A stretch of 64,000 nucleotides of DNA from Candidatus Woesearchaeota archaeon (GCA_020854775.1 JAHKLZ010000005.1:200339-264338), one strand, 5' to 3'; positions 17,620 to 25,907 are shown, counted from the stretch's first letter. Notes: generated by a model not told the origin, from the letters alone. Numbers and translations are program-made.

Positions 17620-17889
17620 GTGAAGAATAAAGGAATTTTTAATGCAATTTTTAGGGAAAAGCCAGCTATGCTGTTGATTGCTTTGAAGAACTCCGAAAAC
17701 GAGGTTTATGCTTCTTCTCTTGCTAAGATTATTGATGGTACTTATAGTTACATCGTTAAGGTTTTGATGGATATGGAGCGTGCTGGTTTGGTTGAGTTTA
17801 GGAAGCAGGGTCGTTTGAAGATTATTAAGCTTACTAAGAAGGGTAGCGATGTTGCTGAGAAGATTAGTTTTATTAAGAATGCTCTTTAA
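17620..17889 (+). CDS. Small winged-helix DNA-binding protein
   Basis: An 89-residue protein consisting of a single winged helix: AMLLIALKNS helix, SSLAKIIDGTYSYIVKVLMDMERAGLVEFRK (helix-turn-helix) and RLKIIKLTKKGSDVAEKI (wing and closing helix). It starts with GTG at 17620; an AGGGGG ribosome-binding site precedes it by about 9 bases. TATA-like ATTATATAAATA (about 17534) and TTTAAATAA (about 17573) lie upstream. Probably a local repressor. Its 3' end overlaps lspA (convergent) by 17 bases. Confidence 0.75.
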   Translation: MKNKGIFNAIFREKPAMLLIALKNSENEVYASSLAKIIDGTYSYIVKVLMDMERAGLVEFRKQGRLKIIKLTKKGSDVAEKISFIKNAL

Positions 17890-18370
17890 TTCTTTTTTTT
17901 GTTTTTAGTTTTTTAAGTTTTGGTTCTTTGGTTTTGATTTGATTTTTTGTCTTTTCTTTTGTTGTTTTTTTTATTTCATAAATTATTATTCCTGCAACTC
18001 CTAGAAATATTAGTGTGTCTGCTATGTTAAATACTGGGAATATTTTGAAATCTATGAAATCTAGTACGTGCCCTTGTATTATTCTGTCTATTAGGTTTCC
18101 TGTTGCTCCTGCTAGTATCATTGTTAGTAGTATTTGGTTTTCTTTGAATTCTTTTCTGAATTTTATTAGTAGTGCTATGAATAGTGCGCTTATTATTATG
18201 AATATGAAGTTGTTTCCTTGTAGTAATCCAAAGCTTATTCCTGTGTTTGTTACTGGTCTTAGTGCTAAGATTCCTAAGTCTATTGTTTGTTTTGAGAATA
18301 TTTGTTTTGTTATTTGATCTAGTATTACTAGTACTAGAAATAGTATTATTATTTTTTTGTTGTTTTTCAA
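17873..18370 (-). CDS. lspA: Signal peptidase II (prolipoprotein peptidase)
   Basis: A 165-residue protein with four membrane helices. Conserved LspA blocks: LDQITKQ (first catalytic-domain block), TNTGISFGLLQG, LAGATGNLIDRIIQGHVLDFIDF with the first catalytic Asp, and FNIADTLIFLG with the second. A lysine-rich tail follows. It should cleave lipoprotein signal peptides before a lipid-modified Cys. It starts with TTG; GGTGA just upstream overlaps the stop of the preceding gene. It is the last gene of the surface-export operon. LspA is a bacterial family and uncommon in Archaea. Confidence 0.88.
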   Translation of the reverse strand: MKNNKKIIILFLVLVILDQITKQIFSKQTIDLGILALRPVTNTGISFGLLQGNNFIFIIISALFIALLIKFRKEFKENQILLTMILAGATGNLIDRIIQGHVLDFIDFKIFPVFNIADTLIFLGVAGIIIYEIKKTTKEKTKNQIKTKEPKLKKLKTKKRIKEHS

Positions 18371-18374
18371 TTTT

Positions 18375-18758
18375 TCACCACATTCTTTTTTGTTGTTTTT
18401 CTTCTATTTTTTCTATTTTGTGGTTTATTGTTTGTACTTCCGCTCTTAATGCGTCTAATTTAGCTATTATTATTTGTAGGTCTTTTTGTGTTTCGTTTGG
18501 TTGTTGATTGTAGTTGTTGTTTGTTTCTTGCATCTTTTGGTAAGGTTTGTTTTTGTAATCTGTGAATTGGTTACTGGCTGTATTCATTTGCATTGTTGAG
18601 TTTATTGGGTCGTAGTCATTTTTTGGTAAGTTTAGTCCTGAATCTAGGTTTGTTAATTGGTCTGTTTTGAAAGGATCCATGCCTAAGTCTTTGTTTTCTG
18701 TGTTTATTTTCTCTGTTTCTAGGTTTGGTTTCTTTTTGAATACGTCTAATATGCCCAT
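18375..18758 (-). CDS. Small hydrophilic protein with C-terminal coiled coil
   Basis: A 127-residue protein, not recognised. Residues 1-75 are disordered-looking, rich in Asn, Lys, Asp and Gln; residues about 85-125 (LQIIIAKLDALRAEVQTINH...) are a predicted coiled coil. The layout resembles the longer protein at 26457-27185. It lies 2 bases after the membrane protein gene and 4 before lspA in the same operon, so it may be a cytoplasmic scaffold of the surface-export system. Confidence 0.65.
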   Translation of the reverse strand: MGILDVFKKKPNLETEKINTENKDLGMDPFKTDQLTNLDSGLNLPKNDYDPINSTMQMNTASNQFTDYKNKPYQKMQETNNNYNQQPNETQKDLQIIIAKLDALRAEVQTINHKIEKIEEKQQKRMW

Positions 18759-18760
18759 TT

Positions 18761-19501
18761 TTATTCAGTCACGTTCATTAAATTATTCATTATTTTTTTT
18801 GGAAAAAAGTTCAACATTTTTATTGATAGCATTTCTGGTTTTATATTTATGTTCTGATTTTTTACTTCTTTTATTAGGAAGTTTCCTTTTGTTTCTTTCA
18901 TTTTAGTCGCGAGTAATGCGTAGTATATTTTGTTCTTTATTTCGTGCAGCCCTTCTTCTCTTAATATTATTGCTTCTTGTTGCGTTATTACTTCAGCGTT
19001 TTCTAGTATTGTTGTTGCTTCATTGCTTGATGTTGCTAATGCAAAATCTTTTAGTGTTTGTTCTTCCATTTTTATTTTTCTTCCCGATAGAGTTATTTCG
19101 TCATCATAGAAAGTTTTTTGTTCTATTACTATTAATATTCCATTTTCTTCTATTTCTTCGTAGTCTTCTTCTTTTATTTTTTCAAATAGTTCATCTATTT
19201 CTTGCGGTGTTATTGATTCATAAAATTTTTGATTAATCGCGGATGATAAAGTAACATCACTAGTTATTTTGAATGCAGTTATTAATAATTGTTCTTCTGT
19301 TATTATTATTGTTTTTTCTCCTTCGAATCCTTTTTTTAATGCCATCGCGTCTGTGTATATCACTATCCCTAATACTCCTATTAGTACTATTGAAATTATT
19401 ACTACTGATATTAGTGCTTTTATTACTCCTTTTAGTAATCTGAAAGATAATAAGAATACTAAAGCAAGTCCTATTATTATTAATATTATTTGTATCGTCA
19501 T
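18761..19501 (-). CDS. Membrane-anchored protein of unknown function
   Basis: A 246-residue protein with two N-terminal membrane segments (around IILIIIGLALVFLLSFRLL and LISVVIISIVLIGVLGIVIY) and a soluble remainder rich in Glu and Lys (about 60-246), probably outside the cell. No family recognised. It is not TatA-like: no short amphipathic helix follows the first segment. A GAGGTG ribosome-binding site (about 19507-19512) precedes the ATG. It is between tatC and the coiled-coil gene in the same operon. Confidence 0.65.
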   Translation of the reverse strand: MTIQIILIIIGLALVFLLSFRLLKGVIKALISVVIISIVLIGVLGIVIYTDAMALKKGFEGEKTIIITEEQLLITAFKITSDVTLSSAINQKFYESITPQEIDELFEKIKEEDYEEIEENGILIVIEQKTFYDDEITLSGRKIKMEEQTLKDFALATSSNEATTILENAEVITQQEAIILREEGLHEIKNKIYYALLATKMKETKGNFLIKEVKNQNINIKPEMLSIKMLNFFPKKIMNNLMNVTE

Positions 19502-19520
19502 TTATTGCACCTCGCGCTTT

Positions 19521-20426
19521 TTAATTATTTTTTATTTTTGAGTATAATTTTAGTAATTCAGGGTATATTTCTTTTTTTTCTTGAATTGTTTTTTCTTCGT
19601 ATAAATAGTTTATTTTTTTGTATATTTTTATTAATTCTTCTTTGTTTTTTGTTGTCTTTGTTGTTTTTAATAATTCTTTTATGTTATTAGTTTCTGTTAA
19701 GGGTTTTAATATTTTGGGTTTTAGGTTTTCTTCTTTGTTTTTTTGAAATCTTGATATGAATAATCCTGTTTCGAAGCATATGTACATTGGAGCGCTCATT
19801 AATATTTGTGTTATTGGGTCTGGTGATGTTAGTATCGCTGATAATGTTAGTGCTAGTATTATTACTATTCCTCTTGATTTTTTTAGTGTGTTTATATCTA
19901 TTATTTCTGATTTTACTAGTATTGGTATTATTATTATTATTTGTGCTGTTAGTGCAAATGCGAATCCGCTTAGCGCCACGAATATTATGGCGCTGTATAC
20001 TCCCCACAAAGTAGATATTTGTGGTGGTAGTGTTGCGAAGTAGTCTAAGCTGTATTTTGAGAATATTAGTAAGCCGAATAAACATCCTATTATTGCTAGC
20101 GCGGTTGAGTAAGTAAAGTATTTTATTGCTATTTTTTTATTTTGTTGTTTCATTATTGGTTTTGAAAATAAGTATAGTTGTACTAGTATGAACGGTATTA
20201 GGAATGCTAGTGTTAGGTATAGTGATACAACTAGTTGAGTTCTTATAAATTCTAGTGGCGATAATGCGTATAGTTCTAATTTGAAGTAATCTATTAGGAA
20301 AATTATTAGTTTTTCACTTATTATGAATCCTGTAAAGAACACTAGCACAGCAGCTATTAATATGATTTTTAGTCTTTTTTTTAGTTCTTTTAAGTGTTCT
20401 TTGATTGTTAGTAGTTCTTCTGACAT
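19521..20426 (-). CDS. tatC: Sec-independent translocase subunit TatC
   Basis: A 301-residue protein. The first 235 residues are a six-helix TatC: HLKELKKRLKIILI at the N-terminus, SPLEFIRTQLVVSLYLTLAFLIPFILVQLYLFSKP, and SGFAFALTAQIIIIIPILV, then ILTSPDPITQILMSAPMYICFE near the last helices. It recognises twin-arginine signals and exports folded proteins. A Lys/Glu-rich tail of about 65 residues is extra. No TatA gene is seen in the window. It lies 10 bases downstream of a small gene with a Tat-like signal. Confidence 0.95.
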   Translation of the reverse strand: MSEELLTIKEHLKELKKRLKIILIAAVLVFFTGFIISEKLIIFLIDYFKLELYALSPLEFIRTQLVVSLYLTLAFLIPFILVQLYLFSKPIMKQQNKKIAIKYFTYSTALAIIGCLFGLLIFSKYSLDYFATLPPQISTLWGVYSAIIFVALSGFAFALTAQIIIIIPILVKSEIIDINTLKKSRGIVIILALTLSAILTSPDPITQILMSAPMYICFETGLFISRFQKNKEENLKPKILKPLTETNNIKELLKTTKTTKNKEELIKIYKKINYLYEEKTIQEKKEIYPELLKLYSKIKNN

Positions 20427-20436
20427 TTTTTTACCT

Positions 20437-20694
20437 TTATTTGTTTGAAATCTCCATTACTTTTATTCCATTCACGAATATTCCTTTTTTGAATAGTTCT
20501 TTTTCATTTAGTTCTGTTTTAATTTCTTTTTTTATTTCTTGTCTTATCTCTGTTCTTATTTGTGTGTTATCTGTTTTGTCAAGGAACGCTAGTGCTTTTT
20601 TTGGAAAGAAAATTAGTGCTAACAGTATGAATCCTATTGATTTCAAGAAATCTTTTCTTGATATTCTTTTTTGCATTAATTTTTCTAAGTCCAT
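20437..20694 (-). CDS. Small protein with Tat-like signal peptide
   Basis: An 85-residue protein. The N-terminus KRISRKDFLKSIGFILLALIF fits the Tat motif S-R-R-x-F-L-K with Lys replacing the second Arg, followed by a hydrophobic core and a possible AFL cleavage region after PKKALA. The mature part (about 50 residues) is charged and helical (RTEIRQEIKKEIKTELNEKE). It is immediately upstream of tatC, so it is a good candidate substrate. Function unknown. It could also stay anchored by its signal. Confidence 0.7.
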   Translation of the reverse strand: MDLEKLMQKRISRKDFLKSIGFILLALIFFPKKALAFLDKTDNTQIRTEIRQEIKKEIKTELNEKELFKKGIFVNGIKVMEISNK

Positions 20695-20702
20695 TTTTTC
20701 CC

Positions 20703-22883
20703 TTATATGAAAGCACTTATGTCTCCTATTATTATATCTGTTTCATTGGCGTACATTCCTAAGCTATCATTTGCACTAAATCGTATTAGTTTCATTTCTG
20801 CATTGTCTGATACGCTTAATGTTCCGTTTATTGTTAGTGTTTCTGTTGGAGTTGTTGTTCCTATTCCTACTTCTCCTGTTTGTGTTATTGTTACTCTCGC
20901 TTCACTTAATCCTACGTTTGATGTTCCCACTGTATTAGATGTTGCTAAGTGTAAGCTTCCTCTTCCATCTGTGTCTGTTCTTTCAAAAAATATTGCTGCT
21001 TTTTGATGTTCATCTCCAAATACGCCTGCTGATGATGTGACTGCGAAGTTTATTCCTGTAAAATCTCCTAAAGTAGTACTGTTTCTTTGTATTAGTAATA
21101 TTGATCCGTTACTTGGTTGATTAAGATGAAGTAATTTTTGAGGAGTGTCAGTTCCTATTCCTACAAGACCTGTTGGTCTGTAAATATCTCCGTTAGTTTT
21201 GTTCCAGTTACTTCCGTCAAATTCTCCTAGTGCTGTAACTATTTCTGTGTCTACGTATTGTTTTGTTGCTGCTTGTAAATCAGATAAAGGATTGTGACTT
21301 AGTGTAACGTTTCCTCCAAAGAATGTGTTATTAGTTATATTTACTGTTCCTACTACGTGAAGTTTAGCTGTTGGTTCATATGTTCCTATTCCTACATCTC
21401 CAATTAGACGGTAAATATTATCTCCTGTTCCTGTTGTCCATTTACTTCCATCTACTTCGCTTATGTTTCCGCTTACAACTGTGTCTACGTATTGTTTGGT
21501 GGTTGCATGCAAATTATTAGTAGGATTCCCGCTAAGAGTTAAGAAACCACTCATCGTACTCCCACCTATAGCCACAAAATTAGAATCCGCAGAAGACTGC
21601 GTATAATACCTAGCATCACCCCAAGTTGGATCAAATGCTAATCCACTACTTTGTTGTGTTAAGCCTGTTCCTCCCTCTACGGTGAATGATGTTCCTGATA
21701 AGCTTATTCCATCTCCTGCTGAATAAATTGTGTCTTCGTCGCTTCTACAATTCCAGTGAGATCCGTTCCAGTAACTGTATTGATTGGCTCCGCAAGTTGT
21801 TGCTGTTGTGCTTATTGTGATTGTTCCACTTGTTTCTGATGATGTTATTCCTGTTCCTCCTAGTATAGTCATTAGTTCTCCGCTACTTATGAGTGTTGAT
21901 GTTGTTCCGTCACTTATGTTCCATCCTGAGTACCCGTCTATCGCGCTTATGTTTCCACTTACAACTGTGTCAACGTATTGTTTAGTAGTTGCATGCAAAT
22001 TATCAGTAGGATTCCCGCTAAGAATTAAGAAACCAGTCATCGTACTCCCACCTATAGCCACAAAATTAGAATCCGCAGAAGACTGCGTATAATACCTAGC
22101 ATCACCCCAGCTCGTGTTGAAGCTTATTGTTCCTGTTGTTGTTATAGTTGTGGGACTTAGAATTATTCCTGTTCCTTGATCTATTTGTGTTACGCTTCCA
22201 TCTCCTGTTCCTACATTCATACATTGAACGCCTGTAGTGGTTGTGTTTACAACTACTTGTCCTGGTGGACAATTATCTGCTTTTGCTGCACCTAAGGCTA
22301 TTATTGCGTCGTTTGCTGTTGTTGCACCTGTTCCTCCTTTATCTATTTGTAATGTACCTGATATTTGTGTAAAATCATAATCTCCTGATTCTGCAACTAC
22401 TATTCCTGTTCTTCCGAATACACTTGTAACGTTTCCTTGATTCGTTCCACTAATACAATTAGTTCCGTCTGCTAAACAAACTAAGGTTCCGCCAGACCAT
22501 ATATTTCCTGTTACGTTTAATCCTGCAGGCACTCCTGTTGATCCTATTCTAACTATTCCTCCTACGCCTGTGTTTAGAACTAATTCTTGTATGGAACTTA
22601 TTTCTAGTCCTGCTGTTGTTCCTACTATTCTGTTTATTGCTGCTCCTGCAGGATCTCCATCTCCTTTTATTACTAAGTATGGACTAAATACTCTTTCTTC
22701 TGCTGTTAATTGCGTAGTCGTTATGTTACCAGTTACGTTTAAATTGCCTAGTATCGTGCTGTCTCCTAATTTGAGAACGTATAATGAGTCGTGTCCTGGG
22801 TCGTTAAACGCAGATACTTGAAGCATCATCACTAGTATTATTGTTATTACTGATATTGTTGTTAGAACAATTTTTTTTTTCAT
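20703..22883 (-). CDS. Tail-fibre-like repetitive surface protein
   Basis: A 726-residue protein with an N-terminal signal (IVLTTISVITIILVMMLQVSAF). The body is built of phage-tail-fibre-like motifs: SVFGRTGIVVAESGDYDF, IDKGGTGATTANDAIIALGA, several ATTKQYVDT repeats, and VGIGT-x-x-P units such as VGIGTTTPTETLTINGTLSV. It is probably a secreted or anchored beta-rich fibre. AGGAGGT (22889-22895) drives its ATG, which overlaps the stop of the gene before it. Two near-identical stretches of about 130 bases lie inside it; see repeat entry. Confidence 0.8.
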   Translation of the reverse strand: MKKKIVLTTISVITIILVMMLQVSAFNDPGHDSLYVLKLGDSTILGNLNVTGNITTTQLTAEERVFSPYLVIKGDGDPAGAAINRIVGTTAGLEISSIQELVLNTGVGGIVRIGSTGVPAGLNVTGNIWSGGTLVCLADGTNCISGTNQGNVTSVFGRTGIVVAESGDYDFTQISGTLQIDKGGTGATTANDAIIALGAAKADNCPPGQVVVNTTTTGVQCMNVGTGDGSVTQIDQGTGIILSPTTITTTGTISFNTSWGDARYYTQSSADSNFVAIGGSTMTGFLILSGNPTDNLHATTKQYVDTVVSGNISAIDGYSGWNISDGTTSTLISSGELMTILGGTGITSSETSGTITISTTATTCGANQYSYWNGSHWNCRSDEDTIYSAGDGISLSGTSFTVEGGTGLTQQSSGLAFDPTWGDARYYTQSSADSNFVAIGGSTMSGFLTLSGNPTNNLHATTKQYVDTVVSGNISEVDGSKWTTGTGDNIYRLIGDVGIGTYEPTAKLHVVGTVNITNNTFFGGNVTLSHNPLSDLQAATKQYVDTEIVTALGEFDGSNWNKTNGDIYRPTGLVGIGTDTPQKLLHLNQPSNGSILLIQRNSTTLGDFTGINFAVTSSAGVFGDEHQKAAIFFERTDTDGRGSLHLATSNTVGTSNVGLSEARVTITQTGEVGIGTTTPTETLTINGTLSVSDNAEMKLIRFSANDSLGMYANETDIIIGDISAFI
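21481..22115 (-). repeat. Two near-identical 130-140 bp direct repeats within the fibre gene
   Basis: The segments 21481-21625 and 21967-22111 match almost base for base over more than 100 positions, for example CTCCCACCTATAGCCACAAA and GCAGAAGACTGCGTATAATA in both. They encode the same module (TKQYVDT ... GGSTM ... WGDARYYTQSSADSNF). The rest of the gene does not repeat so closely, so the copies are recent or kept alike by gene conversion. The + strand here is A/C-rich, opposite to its flanks. Confidence 0.9.
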
Positions 22884-24646
22884 TCTAACGACCTCCTATA
22901 AGGTACTACGTTTCCTCTTATTTTCATGTCTCCTGTTTGTCTGTTAATTGTTGCTAGCAATATTCCTCTTTTGTTTGTTATTGCTGATAGTCCTTGTTCC
23001 ATTACAATATTGGAGTTAGATTCTGTTAGTTTTCCTTTTAGGTGTAAGTCTCCTGTTTCTGAGTTTATCCAAATAGTTGGTATGAATTCTCCTTGGTTAT
23101 TTACGTATCCTAATTGGTAATCGTGTGTTTTTGCTTGTTCTTGTGAGTTTTCTACGAAGTCTCCTTTTATTAGCAAGTTTCCTATTGGTGTGAATCTCGC
23201 TATGGTTGTTCCTCTTGTGTTTTCCAGCACTAAGTCTTCTGGTTGGAAATACGTTGTGTTTTCATTTTGTATGCATTCTAATGGTCTTTGGTTTGGATCT
23301 GGGTAATCACATCCTGGTATGTCTCCTATTATTGTTTCATTAGTTATTGTCTCATTTCCTATCATAGTTTCATTTCCTATCATAGTTTCATTTCCTATTA
23401 TTGTCTCATTAATAGGAATGTCTATAGTTATTGTCTCATTTGTTATTGTTTCGTTATTGTCTGGAATTGATGGCTCTTCTATTATTTCTTGTTCTTCTTG
23501 TTCTGTTATTGTTATGTTAAATTTGTTGCTCACTATTAAATCAGTTCCATTCGTTGCGTATATGATTGATTCCCAAGTTCCTATTTTTTGTGCTATGAAA
23601 TTTATTTCATTTTGATTTACAATGTGAGTGTATCCTTCACTTGATTTTGCATCAAACACTAAGTTTTCTTCTTCGAAGTAATTTTGTGCGTTTATTGTTT
23701 TGTTTTCTCCTTTTTTGATTTGAATATTTTCTACTTTTTGTGTTATGCCTTCTCCTAAGTATTCTGATTCTTGTGTATATGTTATTTTTTCTATGTATAA
23801 TTCTCCTGTTTCTATTTCTATTATTATTTGTGATATGTCTATACCTATTAGTGCACAAGTTTGTGTGCATAAATTGTTGAATTCTTTTATTAAATCAAAT
23901 GTTTGTGGTTCTTCTGTTGTTTCATTTATTACTGTTTGATTATCTTCAGGACTTGTTTCTTCTATTATTTCTTCTTCCAATACTTCATCTAAGTCATCTT
24001 CTACCACATCCTCAACTTCATCAACTTCATCATCTGTAATTGTTTCTTCAGGACTTTCTTCAACAATTTCATCAGAAGATCCAATTATTATTTCTTCTTC
24101 TAATAATTCATTCATGTCATCTTCTACTAAATCATCAACTTCGTCAACTTCAGTAGTTTCGTTTAGTAATTCTTCAAGGTTTTCTTCTGTTGTTTCTTCA
24201 ATTATTATTTCATCTTCTACAGTAATTTCTTCTTCGTTCGTTGTTGTTTCTTCTTCTATTTCGTTTTCTTGTTCTTCTTGTGTTTGTCCTGTTACTTGTG
24301 CTGTGAATTGCGACACAGTCGTTGTTGATTCTTCTAACGTTATTTCTGCTATTAGAATTATTGCACCTTCATTCGTTTTAGCATATATTTTAGCTTTATC
24401 TCCTAGATTACCTTTATATGTTCCAGTAGCACTTATTTTTTCTACTTTTTTAAGACTTACATCTATAGTTGAATTTTGTGCATATGTATCATCTAAATTT
24501 AGTGTTTTTGTTTCTTTATTTGATAGTGTTGCTAATCCTGTTGGTGTATCTAGTGTTGATAAGAACATTGTTCCTATTATTATGAAAAAAGTGAACACTA
24601 AGAATATTGTTTCTTTGTATTTAGAAATGTTATTGGCTGGAGTCAT
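22880..24646 (-). CDS. Acidic membrane-anchored surface protein
   Basis: A 588-residue protein with an N-terminal membrane segment (IFLVFTFFIIIGTMFLSTL). Residues about 115-260 are Glu/Thr/Asp-rich with two copies of a motif of the type VDEVxDxVEDDxxE(L/V)LEEE. About 395-460 are Asn/Thr-rich with MIGNET tandem repeats. The C-terminal 130 residues carry repeated beta units ending GNLLIKGDF, GDLHLKGKL and GDMKIRGNV, similar to the fibre protein that follows. Probably an S-layer-like or adhesin stalk. Overlaps both neighbours by 4 bases. Confidence 0.75.
   Translation of the reverse strand: MTPANNISKYKETIFLVFTFFIIIGTMFLSTLDTPTGLATLSNKETKTLNLDDTYAQNSTIDVSLKKVEKISATGTYKGNLGDKAKIYAKTNEGAIILIAEITLEESTTTVSQFTAQVTGQTQEEQENEIEEETTTNEEEITVEDEIIIEETTEENLEELLNETTEVDEVDDLVEDDMNELLEEEIIIGSSDEIVEESPEETITDDEVDEVEDVVEDDLDEVLEEEIIEETSPEDNQTVINETTEEPQTFDLIKEFNNLCTQTCALIGIDISQIIIEIETGELYIEKITYTQESEYLGEGITQKVENIQIKKGENKTINAQNYFEEENLVFDAKSSEGYTHIVNQNEINFIAQKIGTWESIIYATNGTDLIVSNKFNITITEQEEQEIIEEPSIPDNNETITNETITIDIPINETIIGNETMIGNETMIGNETITNETIIGDIPGCDYPDPNQRPLECIQNENTTYFQPEDLVLENTRGTTIARFTPIGNLLIKGDFVENSQEQAKTHDYQLGYVNNQGEFIPTIWINSETGDLHLKGKLTESNSNIVMEQGLSAITNKRGILLATINRQTGDMKIRGNVVPYRRSLE
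23343..23415 (-). repeat. 18-bp tandem repeat encoding MIGNET
   Basis: The 18-bp unit TCATTTCCTATCATAGTT occurs about three times in tandem, with imperfect copies (TCATTTCCTATTATTGTC) at the edges, within the Asn/Thr-rich linker of the acidic surface protein. It encodes M-I-G-N-E-T and gives N-x-T sequons, possible N-glycosylation sites. Confidence 0.8.
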
Positions 24647-24846
24647 ATTGCATCATCCTCCAGTTTTATTCCTAGTCTTTCTGAGATTTCTATTATTTTG
24701 TGTGCGTTTTTTATTTTTTGTATTGCTGTTCTTTCGAATTTAGAAACTGCTGCTTGAGATATTTTTAGTTGTTTTGCGACTTCTACTTGAGTTAGTTTCT
24801 TTTTTGTTCTGAGCTCAAGCACTTGGTATTCTTTTTTTGTCAGCAA
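24643..24846 (-). CDS. Tfx-family HTH transcriptional regulator
   Basis: A 67-residue protein. It begins LTKKEYQVLELRTKKKLTQVEVAKQL and continues ISQAAVSKFERTAIQKIKNAHK, the Tfx/sigma-70 region 4-like helix-turn-helix of archaeal Tfx proteins. The start is TTG at 24846, supported by GAGG at 24854-24857 seven bases upstream; no ATG would give the full domain. It is the first gene of the eight-gene surface-export operon and overlaps the next by 4 bases, so it probably controls that operon. Confidence 0.85.
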   Translation of the reverse strand: MLTKKEYQVLELRTKKKLTQVEVAKQLKISQAAVSKFERTAIQKIKNAHKIIEISERLGIKLEDDAI

Positions 24847-25070
24847 AATATAACCTCAATAAGTTTTATTTATTTTTTTAATTTTATTGATTTTAAATAT
24901 AATATAACCTTTATGTATTTTAATTACCTAAGTAGTATATAAATGTTTCTGAAATTAAAAAAGAGTTTTCAAATTAGAAAATTCATTATAGAAAGCTAAT
25001 AGAATTCTTGTTTATTCTTCTTAAATATATTGAAAATGTTAGAAAATTATTTTAGAAAATGTTAGAATTG
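24847..25070 (-). promoter_or_regulatory. Promoter region of the surface-export operon
   Basis: A 224-base AT-rich gap before the Tfx gene. On the minus strand several TATA-like stretches are present (TTTATATACT near 24935, TTATATTATATTT near 24900). GAAAATGTTAGAA occurs twice near 25030-25065, with a further similar GAAAATT piece, a possible binding-site repeat. No gene or RNA was recognised. Confidence 0.4.
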
Positions 25071-25385
25071 TTATTTTTTTATATTTCTTGTGTATTCTTC
25101 AAATATTTCTTCTATTAATTTTGCTAATTCGAAATCTTTGTAAGTTATTCCTTCTGCTTCTACTGTGAATAGTTTTATTATGACTTGACCATGGGATAAA
25201 ATTATTTTTGGGTAATGATTTTGTGCTTCTGCAACGATTCCTATTTTGTTTACGAATTCTAGTGCTTCTTTAAAGTCAGGGAAATGAAATGTTTTTTTTA
25301 TAAAATCTTGATTTAATTCATCCCATCCTTTAATTCGGGTTAAGTTATCGTTTATTTCTTCTAAGTGCATTGGTTCTAATACCAT
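25071..25385 (-). CDS. Pterin-4a-carbinolamine dehydratase family (DCoH/PhhB)
   Basis: A 104-residue protein of normal family length. It has the helix GWDELNQDFIKKTFHFPDFKEALEFVNKIG, AEAQNHYPKI and FTVEAEGITYKDFELAKLI. The family usually reads NHHPxI and THxxxGLTxxD; here the second His of the pair is Tyr and the later His is Val, so two of three catalytic His are missing. It may act as a weak dehydratase or as a protein partner (DCoH) rather than a full enzyme. Confidence 0.88.
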   Translation of the reverse strand: MVLEPMHLEEINDNLTRIKGWDELNQDFIKKTFHFPDFKEALEFVNKIGIVAEAQNHYPKIILSHGQVIIKLFTVEAEGITYKDFELAKLIEEIFEEYTRNIKK

Positions 25386-25439
25386 TAGTTAATCTTATTT
25401 TTCTTTGTTTAAAAAAGTTTCGGGGTTTTTAGAAATTTG

Positions 25440-25907
25440 TTAGAAGTCTTCTAAGTGGTGAAATTCTGGGTCTTCAACCCATTGATCTGGTTTTTTTATA
25501 TAGTCTATTATGTTTTTTATAATTATCCAATGCTTGTGTTCTTCTTTTGCTATTCTTAGAATTATTTCTTTTGCTTCTTGTTCTTCTTGATTTTTTGATA
25601 ATTCTTCATAGAATTCTTGGCTTTTTTTCTCTACATCTAATATTTTTTTATAAAAATCTACTTGATCTTTTGGAAGTTTTTCTCTCACTTCTTTAAAGAA
25701 ATCAATTATTCCTTCGAATGATTCTTTTTTTATTTTTATAGGTTGTTTTTTTTGTAATGCGTCAAAAATGTTGTAGTGTTCTTGTTCTTGATGTGCAAGC
25801 ATCATTAATATGTTTTTTAGTCCTGTGTCTTCTGTTTTTTTAGCTTGCTCTTCATAGAGTTGTTTTCCTTCTAATTCCATTTTTTTTGCTATTTCAAAAA
25901 GTTCCAT
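25440..25907 (-). CDS. Rubrerythrin-like diiron (ferritin-like) protein
   Basis: A 155-residue four-helix protein. Helix 1 has AKKMELEGKQLYEEQA, helix 2 AHQEQEHYNIFDAL (E-x-x-H), helix 3 DVEKKSQEFYEEL, helix 4 IAKEEHKHWIIIKNII (E-x-x-H). These fit the carboxylate/His ligands of a rubrerythrin diiron site. No rubredoxin domain is present. It should protect against peroxide. GAGG lies before the ATG; it is divergent from the histone-fold gene. Confidence 0.85.
   Translation of the reverse strand: MELFEIAKKMELEGKQLYEEQAKKTEDTGLKNILMMLAHQEQEHYNIFDALQKKQPIKIKKESFEGIIDFFKEVREKLPKDQVDFYKKILDVEKKSQEFYEELSKNQEEQEAKEIILRIAKEEHKHWIIIKNIIDYIKKPDQWVEDPEFHHLEDF

Noticed and set aside
23343..23415. A possible CRISPR-like array
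   Set aside because: The repeats are 18 bp with no spacers and keep the coding frame (MIGNET); no cas genes are present.
24114..24743. A Ser/Val-rich + strand frame of 209 codons
   Set aside because: It mirrors the Glu/Asp-rich repeats of the acidic surface protein on the minus strand and has no start signal.
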